A DNA stretch of 64,000 nucleotides from Ricordea florida (lineage: Eukaryota; Cnidaria; Anthozoa; Corallimorpharia; Ricordeidae): the NCBI GenBank assembly GCA_949710005.1, contig OX453276.1:10541053-10605052 (forward strand), read 5' to 3'. Both the position numbers and the translations under genes were made by a program. The notes under the pieces were generated by a model. That model did not search any database. It saw nothing but the letters and a program-made list of their open reading frames with translations, and was not told the DNA's origin. Of the stretch, positions 21,201 to 28,429 are shown one piece after another (positions within the stretch are counted from its first letter, which is position 1; the number at the start of each line of letters is the position of its first letter).

Positions 21201-24195
21201 ATGTGCCACTGTTAAGGGTACAGTTTCAAGCAGTTAAGTCTGAGATAGGTAATAGAAATCAGAGAGTTTGGATCTAGGATAGTGTATCATTTTCCAAGAA
21301 ACTGTTCAGTGAGTTTAAGATTTTTGTCTACACTAAGGAAACCAAGAATTGCCACTTAAAAAAATAAAATCGGGCCAGACTGTGTTAGCAAATTTAGCTA
21401 ATATTTTTGTCTAGACTAAGTTAACTGGGAATTGCTGCTTAAAAAACAAAATCTGGCCAGATTGTGCTCGCGACTTTGTTCTAGATTTTTGTCTAGACAA
21501 GGGAAGCTAGAAATTGCCAGTCAAAAAATAAAATCTGGCTGGATTGTGCTGGTGACTTTGGAAAATAGTGAACCAAGGACGAGGAGGGATTCTAGCAGGT
21601 TAGTCTAGTATAGAAATATAGCAAAATTGTATAATTCTCATGTAGGGGTCCAGAGCCCCAGTGGCATAACATTATGCTCACCTAAGAACCCCTGACATAT
21701 CCCTCCCTCCCAGGAATACAAGTTACAGACTAGAGAAAATTTTATCTTTAATATTCAAAACAACACAAAACTTCCAATGGCCAGAATTTCTCACCGTTCC
21801 TTCCTAAGAACACGAAACTTTGATTGCCGTATTTCCCGTTCCTTTGGAGGCACTGAAATAAATCAAATGTTGGATTGAGTTTGGAGTGAAGTTAAGAAAT
21901 ACTGTACGCTCACATTGCTTTTAGCATGGTTTTTCGCAATTTCTATAATTTAAATTTCGTTATTGAACTTATATCCAGAGTTACATATGCATGCAAGAAT
22001 TTTCTAGAATACAAGAGAAGGGTAAAGCATGAAGCATTGACTGTAGGCAACAGTTGGCAGTGCACATATCTCACTTAATAATGCATGAGGAACATATATA
22101 TTTTATTTCTTTTAAATTGAATTGTATTTCTTTTATATTGAATTTATTTACCACAAGATTCTTCACACCAACAAGCAAGGATGTGTATGACACTCACTAT
22201 TAAAAGAGAATTGCTATTCTAGCCATGGTTGTGAAATTGGTTAACTTAATCAACCCTTACTCACATCTTCTAAGGCGTTTAGAATTTGAAAATGCTGTCT
22301 GGGAAATATTGGCCTTTGCTTCAAATTCAGGCTTACTCCTAGATAATGAACCTTTTCCAAAGAAACCCTGCAGAAACAACCATAAATTTAAATTTGAGTA
22401 TTTTACTGGTTTGAAAAACTCTATTACCAGCTGAGCTGAAATTAAAGGAGAACACTGCAGCTGCATTACATTTAAATAATATGCATTGGGTAGTCATAAG
22501 ATTCTTTGCTCAATTGCCTATCAGAGCATGTAGATTGGGCACTCTAAACAACGCGAGATGGACCACCACAGAGGGTTCATTTCAGGAGGTTTTGATAACT
22601 GAAAAATATGACAGAAACCTTTGTTTTTAGCAGAGCTCCACAGCAGCTCGAAGAGCCGCAGAGCGGAGCCCCATAACTACCGTGCGAGGATAGAAATTGA
22701 GAAAACCATGCATTTGAGTTTTCATGGTCATCGTGGCTAGCGGCATGGCTCGCGGGCGCGTGCGCCTAGCGACGACGACGACGTTGCCCCGACATGGCGG
22801 CCATAGTCATCCGGGATATTTAGAAGGTCTTAAACCGAAACGAGGCTTTGTTTTTCGCGCGCTTTTCGCGGCTTGCCGTGGCTACACAACCTACAGCCAG
22901 CAGTATACAGCAGTCTACAATGTTTTGCTGAAGAAACGGATTATTCATAGCGGTTTTGGAGGAAAAATTTTCTTCCTACAAGTTTTCAAGCGTTTTTGGA
23001 GGGACATAAGCATAAAGCTGAGTTCTTCCTACAAGTTTTCAAGCATTTTTGGAGGGACATAAGCATAAAGCTGAGTGTCTATTTTTCATTTGTTAAAGAG
23101 CTGCCTAGCTGCTTTTGGTGTTGCTTTAAAACTATTATAATTTCGCTGACCAGGTAATGGTTCTTCCGTTGCGTTTTTGACGATTTATTTCGGCTATCGA
23201 ATCTTCTTTAAGTAGTTGCGTACACCAGGCGTATTTAATAACTTTAGTGACAACATTTTCAATGTGTGAGGGTCTGTGTGAGGAGCTCCGCTTTTAGGCT
23301 GGCCTAAATCTATTTAATATGGATTATCAAATGGTTTCAAGTGCAATTTGGAATAAAAGAGCACATGTCAATTTTTCAAAGACAGCAAAACTTGCATGGG
23401 CCTGTAAGACAAGTGCAATTTGCTGTCTTTGACAAATTTACATTCAACACAAAAAAATAAATAAATAAAAGAAATGTTACGCTACTGTAATATAAAAAAG
23501 AGTTAGATTTAATAAAAGAAAAAAAAGCACTATCTTTCTTCCAGAAAGAGGAATTTGTCTCCTCGAAAAATGTATGTGGGACAGTTAAACTTAGAATCAT
23601 TTGCGGTTAGATTCTCTTATCACACCATAATTTTCATTATGCATGCTGTGGCCGAATTGTTTGGGGTACTGCACGTACGCGTGCAAATTTTTTCTTGTTT
23701 TCAAAAGCGAACGGTTCTGTCCTCGTATACCGGTAAACAAGAGCCGATACAAAAGACTAAACAATGCAGTACAACTAGCCAATGACTCCTAAACGAAGAA
23801 AATGCAATGGTTATTCTCTTCCTGCATCTTGTTACGAGGACAGAACCTAGCGAACGCCAAGACCAGTTTTAACATACATGACGAAGAATGAAGTGATATG
23901 AAAATCCAGCCACATTTGTACTGGGGAAAAAATAGATCGTTTGAGGTCTCCAAAGATGTAGTTAAGCCAGATTCCGGCCAAAGAACGAACTTACCATTTT
24001 GTACAGAAATGTTAAATCGCCTAAGTCTTCTACCACCACGCAGTTATCTCTGAAAAAGCCGTTATAATAAAACCACCTGTCGTTGCTTGATTCCTTAGCG
24101 GTGATAGTTTGGATAGGAATAGGAAAAGGAGAGAAATCTTGTGATAACTTGGCGCCTTTCTTTCTTCGCGGGTACAACCGAATCCGGTCCGCCAT
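6209..24195 (-). CDS. TSEN2: tRNA-splicing endonuclease subunit Sen2 (partial, 8 exons)
   Basis: TSEN2 is the catalytic subunit that cuts the 5' splice site of intron-containing pre-tRNAs in the nuclear TSEN complex. I assembled the exons by hand on the minus strand: 24195-23995, 22367-22265, 21852-21795, 20988-20793, 19311-19136, 13678-13558, 7679-7626 and 6347-6209. All have AG/GT borders and the reading phase is kept, giving 349 codons so far (the human protein is about 465). Diagnostic matches are LPIP-type residues plus GFFGKGSLSRS in exons 1-2, an acidic middle (exons 4-5), DPYKVYEHLLLSLEE then AFFLSYGLGCL (exons 6-7), and YHYFRSKGW...KYGTDF (exon 8). KYGTDF carries the expected catalytic Tyr. 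The catalytic His and Lys lie in exon(s) left of this window. The gene shares a bidirectional promoter with CEP44. Confidence 0.88.
6386..6500. repeat. Single arm of a palindromic MITE
   Basis: The stretch (gttataccaacgcaaggtaaaagg, then gacgtttcgagcgttagcc) resembles one arm of the complete palindrome at 14255-14441. It looks like a truncated or solo arm. Confidence 0.6.
6501..7269. other. TSEN2 intron, no recognisable gene
   Basis: AT-rich intron sequence. Open frames here are short and show no coding signature. I see no clear repeat structure. Confidence 0.5.
7270..7515. repeat. 47-bp G-rich minisatellite
   Basis: Five copies of a 47-bp unit (gttctatggaggagcagttc then gggtagtgtggggggagggg) start at 7276, 7324, 7371, 7418 and 7465. 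The plus strand is G-run rich; the TSEN2 transcript would be C-rich. It lies about 110 bp from the 54-bp exon 7. Confidence 0.9.
7626..7679 (-). CDS. TSEN2: TSEN2 exon 7 (54-bp exon)
   Basis: This short exon of exactly 18 codons (phase 0-0) has acceptor CTCCTGTAG and donor AAAG|GTGAAT. It encodes AFFLSYGLGCLCVRDKEK, matching the conserved AFFLVYALGCL segment. It lies between two large repeat-filled introns. Confidence 0.87.
7680..8036. other. TSEN2 intron, no recognisable feature
   Basis: I see no coding, RNA or clear repeat signature between exon 7 and the following repeat element. Confidence 0.4.
8037..8805. repeat. Foldback element with internally repeated termini (gacgattcgtaccca)
   Basis: The left end (8037-8150) carries about five iterations of a unit containing ttcgtaccca. 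The right end (8706-8805) carries the inverted iterations (tgggtacgaatcgtc), and the outermost 50 bp are near-perfect inverses. The roughly 550-bp interior has no coding frame of note. Confidence 0.75.
8880..9340. repeat. Dispersed repeat copy (also at 32770-32985)
   Basis: Segments such as gcaatctgattggctgagct and the run around gtttcgcaggaagatttagtatt recur in the same order at about 32785-32975. Part of this copy (8900-8950 versus 9105-9150) is inverted, with ccaatcagattgc facing gcaatctgattgg. Confidence 0.65.
9468..9625. repeat. Palindromic MITE copy A
   Basis: The inverted halves aacaatagagtgcttctgtc and gacataaacactctattgtc enclose facing aaatttgatgttcttaaaac blocks. Related copies are at 12477-12676 and 13082-13290. 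Confidence 0.75.
12090..12263. repeat. Palindrome with about 80-bp arms
   Basis: The outer arms gtgtctccgcggacgaacac and gtgttcgtccgcggagacac, and the inner pair caatttaaaccaataagaat and its inverse, form a near-perfect hairpin. It is present in the right arm of the 3.2-kb palindrome, with a diverged single arm at about 9370-9465. Confidence 0.8.
12477..12676. repeat. Palindromic MITE copy B
   Basis: The same element as at 9468-9625, with a longer centre (tttgccctcgaagcttcgct). It forms the outer end of the right arm of the 3.2-kb palindrome. Confidence 0.8.
12840..13035 (+). repeat. 3' tail of a SINE with (attg)n
   Basis: The block acgctgttcgcaaagagtag and what follows resembles the tail of the tRNA-headed SINE at 30903-31360 (compare gatcgtaaagagtaggggac). 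It ends in about nine attg tetranucleotides (12998-13033), a typical retroposon 3' tail. Confidence 0.65.
13082..13290. repeat. Palindromic MITE copy C
   Basis: A third copy of the 9468/12477 element (gaacaataaagacaatagag at its start, ctcgacagaaac near its end), outside the big palindrome and slightly diverged. Confidence 0.75.
13291..13557. other. TSEN2 intron with short cctgtcgg iterations
   Basis: Between 13395 and 13500 the motif agcctgtcgg(a/c)agc recurs four to five times with variation. There is no coding signal. Confidence 0.4.
13558..13678 (-). CDS. TSEN2: TSEN2 exon 6
   Basis: 121 bp, acceptor TTTTTGCAG, donor GAG|GTCAGT. It ends in DPYKVYEHLLLSLEE, the counterpart of NPYRIFEYLQLSLEE at the start of the human TSEN2 nuclease domain. 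Confidence 0.88.
13679..14254. other. TSEN2 intron, no recognisable gene
   Basis: An open frame from 13638 to 14048 overlaps exon 6 antisense and has no family signature. I see nothing else clear in this stretch. Confidence 0.35.
14255..14441. repeat. Palindromic MITE (complete)
   Basis: The left arm (ttgggataatcaaacgaatt, gttataacaccgtaaggtaa) and right arm (ttaccttacggtgttataac, gattatcccaatttcttg) are inverses. A single-arm relative lies at 6386-6500. Confidence 0.85.
14507..14644. repeat. 138-bp MITE copy 1 with 8-bp duplication
   Basis: The terminal inverted repeats (ggatcaatatcag and its inverse) extend into facing tacccctcccctaa / ttaggggaggggta blocks. The element is flanked on both sides by gtttgatc (14499-14506 and 14645-14652). 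The second copy is at 19387-19524. An 8-bp duplication points to hAT-type mobilisation. Confidence 0.92.
14730..15035 (-). repeat. SINE (minus orientation)
   Basis: On the minus strand it starts with a tRNA-like head (gtagtggttggcgtgtcgga, then caggaggtttggagttctag) and runs to a 3' end near 14730. A diverged relative in the opposite orientation is at 32165-32450 (shared cagcattatat, agtcca and ctgtgtctctccaccca blocks). Confidence 0.7.
15153..15225. repeat. (AAT)n microsatellite
   Basis: About 24 uninterrupted aat trinucleotides. It sits in the left half of the 3.9-kb palindrome only; the corresponding right-side position holds unrelated sequence. Confidence 0.97.
15751..16164. mobile_element. 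Nested 414-bp foldback element with empty site in opposite arm
   Basis: The termini aggccctttgcagct / agctgcaaagggcct are inverse and the arms (about 200 bp each) are nearly perfect complements around 15950. The opposite palindrome arm at 17896-17925 reads straight through (caatgttgtaattgaattgg), preserving the unoccupied target. Comparison shows either a 2-bp AT duplication or none, depending on where the tip is placed. Confidence 0.88.
16808..17162. repeat. Inverted repeat in the palindrome spacer
   Basis: aggctgcattcattatgtat (16808) faces atacataatgatgcagcct (17144), and the next blocks ggggggtggggcagagg and cctctgccccccc also pair. Between them is low-complexity sequence with gatgatgatcaggatgat-like runs. 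Confidence 0.75.
18441..18774. other. Unpaired segment inside the 3.9-kb palindrome
   Basis: This sequence has no inverse partner on the left side, where the AAT microsatellite sits. I see no coding or RNA signature. Confidence 0.5.
19136..19311 (-). CDS. TSEN2: TSEN2 exon 5
   Basis: 176 bp, acceptor TTTCATAG, donor CG|GTAAGA. It encodes an Asp/Glu/Ser-rich segment (DKDDSQSSDDDSCQEGG). Phase is consistent on both sides. Confidence 0.72.
19387..19524. repeat. 138-bp MITE copy 2 with 8-bp duplication
   Basis: Same family and same length as 14507-14644. It is flanked by aaaattct on both sides (19379-19386 and 19525-19532). It lies directly upstream, in TSEN2 sense, of exon 5. Confidence 0.92.
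19533..20792. other. TSEN2 intron 4; possible relic coding fragments
   Basis: A plus-strand open frame of 151 codons (19640-20095, containing NSRYNKSKRECNELKKEL) and an overlapping minus-strand frame (19447-19725, with a VVCLSCSAKLL stretch) are present. I recognise neither. They may be fragments of a degraded transposon gene or chance. No start context or splice sites convinced me. Confidence 0.3.
20793..20988 (-). CDS. TSEN2: TSEN2 exon 4
   Basis: 196 bp, acceptor TTTATTTCAG, donor AAT|GTAAGA, in phase with exons 3 and 5. It encodes a polar, acidic, low-complexity stretch (MDTDENCGIGNNEHGES) that fits the variable middle of TSEN2. Confidence 0.7.
21180..21600. repeat. Repeat with three 82-83 bp tandem units
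   Basis: Units start at 21321, 21404 and 21486 with tttttgtcta and share aattgcca/c and aaaatctggccagattgtg. The leading part (caagcagttaagtctgagat) and a unit recur at about 40925-41040 in SMO intron 1, so this is a dispersed family. Confidence 0.75.
21795..21852 (-). CDS. TSEN2: TSEN2 exon 3
   Basis: This small 58-bp exon has acceptor TTTATTTCAG and donor CG|GTGAGA. It keeps the frame from exon 2 and encodes a basic segment (PPKEREIRQSKFRVLRK). Assignment rests on splice sites and phase; this region is poorly conserved in the family. Confidence 0.7.
22265..22367 (-). CDS. TSEN2: TSEN2 exon 2
   Basis: Acceptor TTTCTGCAG|GG, donor GAT|GTGAGT, 103 bp. It encodes GFFGKGSLSRSKPEFEAK, the conserved glycine-rich N-terminal motif of TSEN2. 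Confidence 0.88.
22620..23085 (+). repeat. Long dispersed repeat, copy 1
   Basis: GC-rich start (ggctcgcgggcgcgtgcgcc), a gac trinucleotide run, then an open stretch reading [21 protein letters not shown] highly similar inverted copy is at 39040-39460 in SMO intron 2. The last part is a small tandem duplication (ttcttcctacaagttttcaa, twice). It may be part of a larger mobile element; I cannot name it. Confidence 0.75.
23330..23450. repeat. Imperfect palindrome, related to 44985-45130
   Basis: caagtgcaattt...tttttcaaagacagc faces gctgtctttgacaaattt. A diverged relative upstream of SMO shows the same caagtgcaattttgaat and ttgttgtctttcaaaa blocks. Confidence 0.55.
23995..24195 (-). CDS. TSEN2: TSEN2 exon 1
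   Basis: The exon opens with ATGGCGGAC and ends at donor ATG|GTAAGT (67 codons, phase 0). It contains the PFPIPIQT motif and a VVEDLGDLTFLYK segment that continues into GFFGKG of exon 2, as in other TSEN2 proteins. Confidence 0.87.
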
Positions 24196-24401
24196 TTTGA
24201 TTTTTAAGAATTGCCGCTGTAAAGCCGACGGCGCAATTGTAAAGTACAGCGGACGGAATCGCGGGCTCGATATGCTTCGTTAAACAACAAAAATGGCGGT
24301 AAAAGGCGACGGTTTAAAAACAATGGCAGTTTGACCAAAGTTTGCAGCATTTTTGTCGTTGGAAAACTGATTTTCGTCTATATGGATGCAATTCTAAAAG
24401 A
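24196..24401. promoter_or_regulatory. Bidirectional promoter of TSEN2 and CEP44
   Basis: Only 206 bp separate the two divergent start codons. The motif AAAATGGCGG, a YY1-type element, occurs in both directions: embedded in the TSEN2 start codon on the minus strand (24186-24198) and at 24290-24299 on the plus strand. The latter opens a 13-codon upstream ORF (24293-24334) ahead of CEP44. Function is inferred from position and motif. Confidence 0.7.
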
Positions 24402-26360
24402 ATGACAACGGGAGATCTGAAAAATAATCTTCGAAAGCTTATTTCTGAGTTAAAACACGTTAACCATCCTCAAACTAACCTCGACATCAAGGGTTTAGCT
24501 CAGGGAACACCGAGGGCTTCTCTACCCATTGTTCATCACGTTTTCTTGGAGTATTCTTATTCGTTGGCACAGTACTTCGCTAGCAGGGGATACGAGCTGT
24601 ATGGCAAAACGGATCTTAGATTTTTGGAAGTTGTTTACAAAGTTCTCAGGGATGAGTTTGGGTATAAACCCCAACTGACAAAGGACCAGTTTCTCTCCAT
24701 CGGTTTCGCTGAGAGGAAAATTATTTTCCTCTGCGATGTTTTAAAACTTCTGAAGGAGAAACATGACGCGCTTAATCCCAAAGGTGCGGAAAAATCAGAC
24801 AAAAAGAAAGCAAAGAACGCTGTGTCAGCTGTGAAAACGAGTAGCGTCGAAAATGCCAAGGAAAACATGCGCAATCATAAACATGCTGAGGAGAAATTCC
24901 CAGGCCCTCTTCCTGTTAATACAGAAATGAGGGATTTTAAAAGTAATGAAGAAGCAGCAAAGGTAGTACTTGGACTTAAGGAGCCACTTGTTACGCGAAT
25001 GATAGATCATGGTAGTGCGGAAGATGTTCCTCGCTCTAAGGGATTTGACCCACAGGTTGTTGCTGGCAATGCAGTTGATTCATTCCCTAGCAATCTCGTT
25101 GTCAGATCCAATAGTGGTGACCAAAGATTCCTTGGTGTGAAGTTCCCAGTTGATCAGAATTCAGAAGTGCGAGCAACCCTTTCAAGACAGCCACATCCTA
25201 AGTCAGTTACTTGGGAAGATGAAATTTTAGATGGCAAAATTCAAACTAATAAATCCCTGGTGAGTGATGCGACAAAGCAGGTTGTACCACAGAGTTGCAA
25301 ACCAGTGCGTCCCGTATCTGTGCCAGCAAGGATTCATTCTATACCTGATGAAGTACATTTGCCAGTGGAAAACCCAACTCAAAAGATGAATGCAAATCCA
25401 GAAGTTACTTCGACAGTCCAAAATGCAAACAAGAGACTGTCGCCTGTTGCTATGACAACAATCCCAATACCAAGTCAAGATTTGATGCTTACACCCAATT
25501 TTAAGGTGGCTCACCCAAGGCGCATACCTCTTTCAAGCACTCGACATGAGCATGAATCTCTTGGTATATCGCATTTGAACCTCAAAGATCCCATTCTACC
25601 CCCTGCTAAAGTTGTGAGGCACACAAGAGGTGATGAGGTAAAGGAAAATGGTACTTTGACAAGCTCACTTACAAGCGACCAGGTATATGTCTTACAGCAA
25701 CAAGTTCAAGAGCTACTAGAAAAGTTTGATGGAATGGTGTTGTCCAACAATGAAATTTCTGCAAGGGTTGTTCTGCTTGAAAGTCGTTTGAAGTTGCTTG
25801 AAGAGATGCATGAAAGAAATTTGTGTAGCAAGTGCAGCAATCAATTATTGCACTCAACAAGTCCAGTACAGTGTGAGCAAAGAGTGGTAGCTGGTTATGA
25901 GGTTCGCAGTTCAAAAGGAGATTCAGCTGATAAATCATCATTTGGCAGTCACGCTAATTCATACTGTAATGGTAAAAGTAATGAGCGTATGTCACCTTTG
26001 AAAAAAAACTCCAGTAGGCAGCTCTTTGCAGACAAACCAACTTCTTGTTCCAGTGGTGACAGTCCCTCAAACAAAAACACTTCAGTCTCTTCTATTCAAC
26101 TAAGTAATTCCATGGGTAATGGCAACCAAGTGACTACAAGGTATCACTGGGCTAACTTTCCAGTTGCTAGGGTTTCACCATCTCGTAATGTTAGTGAGCT
26201 TTTTAACTCACCAACAGCAACACCAGATCTTGTGAGAGCTTTTACAGACTCAACAACAAAGAATACAGTGATAAATGCACACAGGAGACTGCGAGAAACT
26301 CAGGAAATGTTGGCTAGAACTAACAGGGATTTTGCAGCAAAATTTAATGAACATGAATGA
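24402..26360 (+). CDS. CEP44: Centrosomal protein CEP44
   Basis: CEP44 is a centriole/spindle-pole protein involved in centriole-to-centrosome conversion. The first 125 residues match the CEP44 domain: MTTGDLKNNLRKL, ASLPI, YGKTDLRFLEVVYKVLRDEF, YKPQLTKDQF, FAERKI. I chose the ATG at 24402 because vertebrate CEP44 begins M(A/T)TGDLK; the open frame extends upstream only to a TTG. A coiled coil lies at about residues 426-472, followed by a CxxC (CSKCSNQ) and a Ser/Thr-rich tail ending in a short helix (RRLRETQEMLARTNRDF). At 652 codons it is longer than human CEP44 (about 390), the extra length being the polar middle. It is one uninterrupted exon, unlike its multi-exon neighbours. It is divergent to TSEN2 and convergent to SMO. 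Confidence 0.92.
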   Translation: MTTGDLKNNLRKLISELKHVNHPQTNLDIKGLAQGTPRASLPIVHHVFLEYSYSLAQYFASRGYELYGKTDLRFLEVVYKVLRDEFGYKPQLTKDQFLSIGFAERKIIFLCDVLKLLKEKHDALNPKGAEKSDKKKAKNAVSAVKTSSVENAKENMRNHKHAEEKFPGPLPVNTEMRDFKSNEEAAKVVLGLKEPLVTRMIDHGSAEDVPRSKGFDPQVVAGNAVDSFPSNLVVRSNSGDQRFLGVKFPVDQNSEVRATLSRQPHPKSVTWEDEILDGKIQTNKSLVSDATKQVVPQSCKPVRPVSVPARIHSIPDEVHLPVENPTQKMNANPEVTSTVQNANKRLSPVAMTTIPIPSQDLMLTPNFKVAHPRRIPLSSTRHEHESLGISHLNLKDPILPPAKVVRHTRGDEVKENGTLTSSLTSDQVYVLQQQVQELLEKFDGMVLSNNEISARVVLLESRLKLLEEMHERNLCSKCSNQLLHSTSPVQCEQRVVAGYEVRSSKGDSADKSSFGSHANSYCNGKSNERMSPLKKNSSRQLFADKPTSCSSGDSPSNKNTSVSSIQLSNSMGNGNQVTTRYHWANFPVARVSPSRNVSELFNSPTATPDLVRAFTDSTTKNTVINAHRRLRETQEMLARTNRDFAAKFNEHE

Positions 26361-28429
26361 TTTTGGGATTCTATGATAAAGATTGCAATATCCATGGCTG
26401 GGATAATATTATTTGGGAGTGCAAAGACTCATTATGCTTAATGCATGTCACTGGAATGTTGAGTGAGGTGTTCAAAAAAAACCATTCAGTACAAATATCA
26501 GCTACATTTTGCTTACCTCCTTCCATTGTTCATAACCCCTTGGGCTATAAAGCTTCAATTTTCACTTCCCGTCCAGAAAAAGAAAAACATATTGTGTCTG
26601 TATGGGCTCTTTATACAGAAAATTTCTAGGTTTTTGCTTAATAATTGTAAATATTAAGATGCTATTGACATGCAATTTGCAGTAATAGAGGTCATAACGT
26701 TAAATTTTATGTTTTTTACATGTAGAAGGCATGTTCAGCACTTCTGAATATAATTATTTCTTTTCATTGCACAAACCTTTTAAAGGTACATATAATTGTG
26801 AAAGAGTAATTTTGTAATATCCATTTTTGCTACCAACTTTTTTTGGTTGCTGCAGAATGTTGGGTTTCACACCCACCACACACTGCATTTTTCACCTCAA
26901 ACACTTGCTATATTGAAGAACTGCTTTTCCGTACAGTGTCTTCTAAGTGAACCACTGCCATGTCATCCACAAGTTCTGAGTTATCTTTGTATATAGAAAT
27001 ACTCTAAACAGTAAGGTAATATGGCAATATCACTTTTCTCTGGTTGTTGTTTTTTTGCAATCATTTTAAGTCTGTACTAATCAAACCCCACCCAAGGATT
27101 CAGGCTCAAGGGCAGCAAACTAAAAATGGTCAAGGGTGAGGGTGTCTCCTGCTATTTCTTGTGATCTATGACTGCACCTTAAACCCTAGAAGAGGCTATT
27201 ACTATAGTTATAATTATTTATATATATTATTGACCAAGCATTAGTTCAAGATGGCTGCACAGCACAGGTTGTTCATTTAGCATCAGAGATCGGAGAATTC
27301 TCCGGCTACTACTAAGAATTCTCTGGTCCAATTTAGATGGCCTGAGCTAGTTTTAAATTCAGACATGGAGTGCTTTCAGAATAATAATTTATTCTCCAGT
27401 TACTTAACACAATTCTCCTGCTGTAGCTAAAATTTTTTATGGAAAACCTTGACAGCAGCAGAGTTCTTTTTTGTGTTTTTATTGCCGGAGGCATAGTCCA
27501 GGTCAGTAAAAACACAAAACAGAACAAAGCCAATATCCAGTCATCTTCACTAAACAAGCACAATCAAAAAAGGATATGTTACATGGTCATTTTCCTTTGT
27601 TTCATGGGACAATGCTTGAAATCCTGAGCAGGAGAGATAGGCCCATCTTGCTAGCTCATGTAGCCAATCAGAACTCAGGATTTGCCTCATCTTGCGCCCT
27701 CGTGGAACCACAATCGCCGTCAAAAACCCTGACACCCATACCACAGATAGCGAACCAATCAGAGCATGTTATTTTATATAATCACCTGAGTACTTATACT
27801 AATTAATGATAATGTTCATTCAGTCACTTTCTTATCATAGTTGACTGTTGTTTCAACAGACTACGAGATGTGTTCTTTTTTGACCAAAGGCCTTAATGCA
27901 CTCCTGAAATGTTCAGCTGTGTTTACACAAGTGACCTTTTGTTGCAGAAGTGAGTACTGAATAAACTTCATTCTTCTATGCTTCAAAATTGCATTCATCA
28001 ATCTGCTTTCTTTTCATTGTCCCTGAAGGTGTTAGATGACAGAATCAACAACAAAGGAGTCGCCACAGCTTCAATAAAACATTGCATCACAGAAATTCCA
28101 ACCAAATGTTTGGGTAAGTATTCTGTAACAAGGTCTGGCTTTTTATGGACTTTAAATATGCATCGTTGACCATGCGTGAGGTCAACAGGATGTTGTCTAT
28201 TGGCAGAGTTCTATTTTGCATAGTCGAGGTCAACAAAAATACAAAAACGAATGAAGTCAATATGCAGCCATCTTGACCTAACAAGCTTGGTCAAAAAAGG
28301 ATTTATTACATGGCCACTTTGTTTTGTTTTCTGTCACAGGACAACAAGGGAAATCCCAGGCATGCAAGATACACTGTAGGTTAATCTTTAAAAATAATTC
28401 ATATCACTGATGTTGGGTGGGGTTCTCCT
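26361..28429. other. CEP44 3' region and intergenic sequence towards SMO
   Basis: No further gene is recognised. The dispersed repeat at 27435-27745 (caaaaaaggatatgttacat and onwards) recurs at 28180-28390 and, more diverged, at 37010-37145, all in the same orientation. The CEP44 polyadenylation site could not be fixed. Confidence 0.45.

Noticed and set aside
24342..24401. Upstream TTG start of CEP44
   Set aside because: The family starts M-(A/T)-T-G-D-L-K, matching the ATG at 24402.
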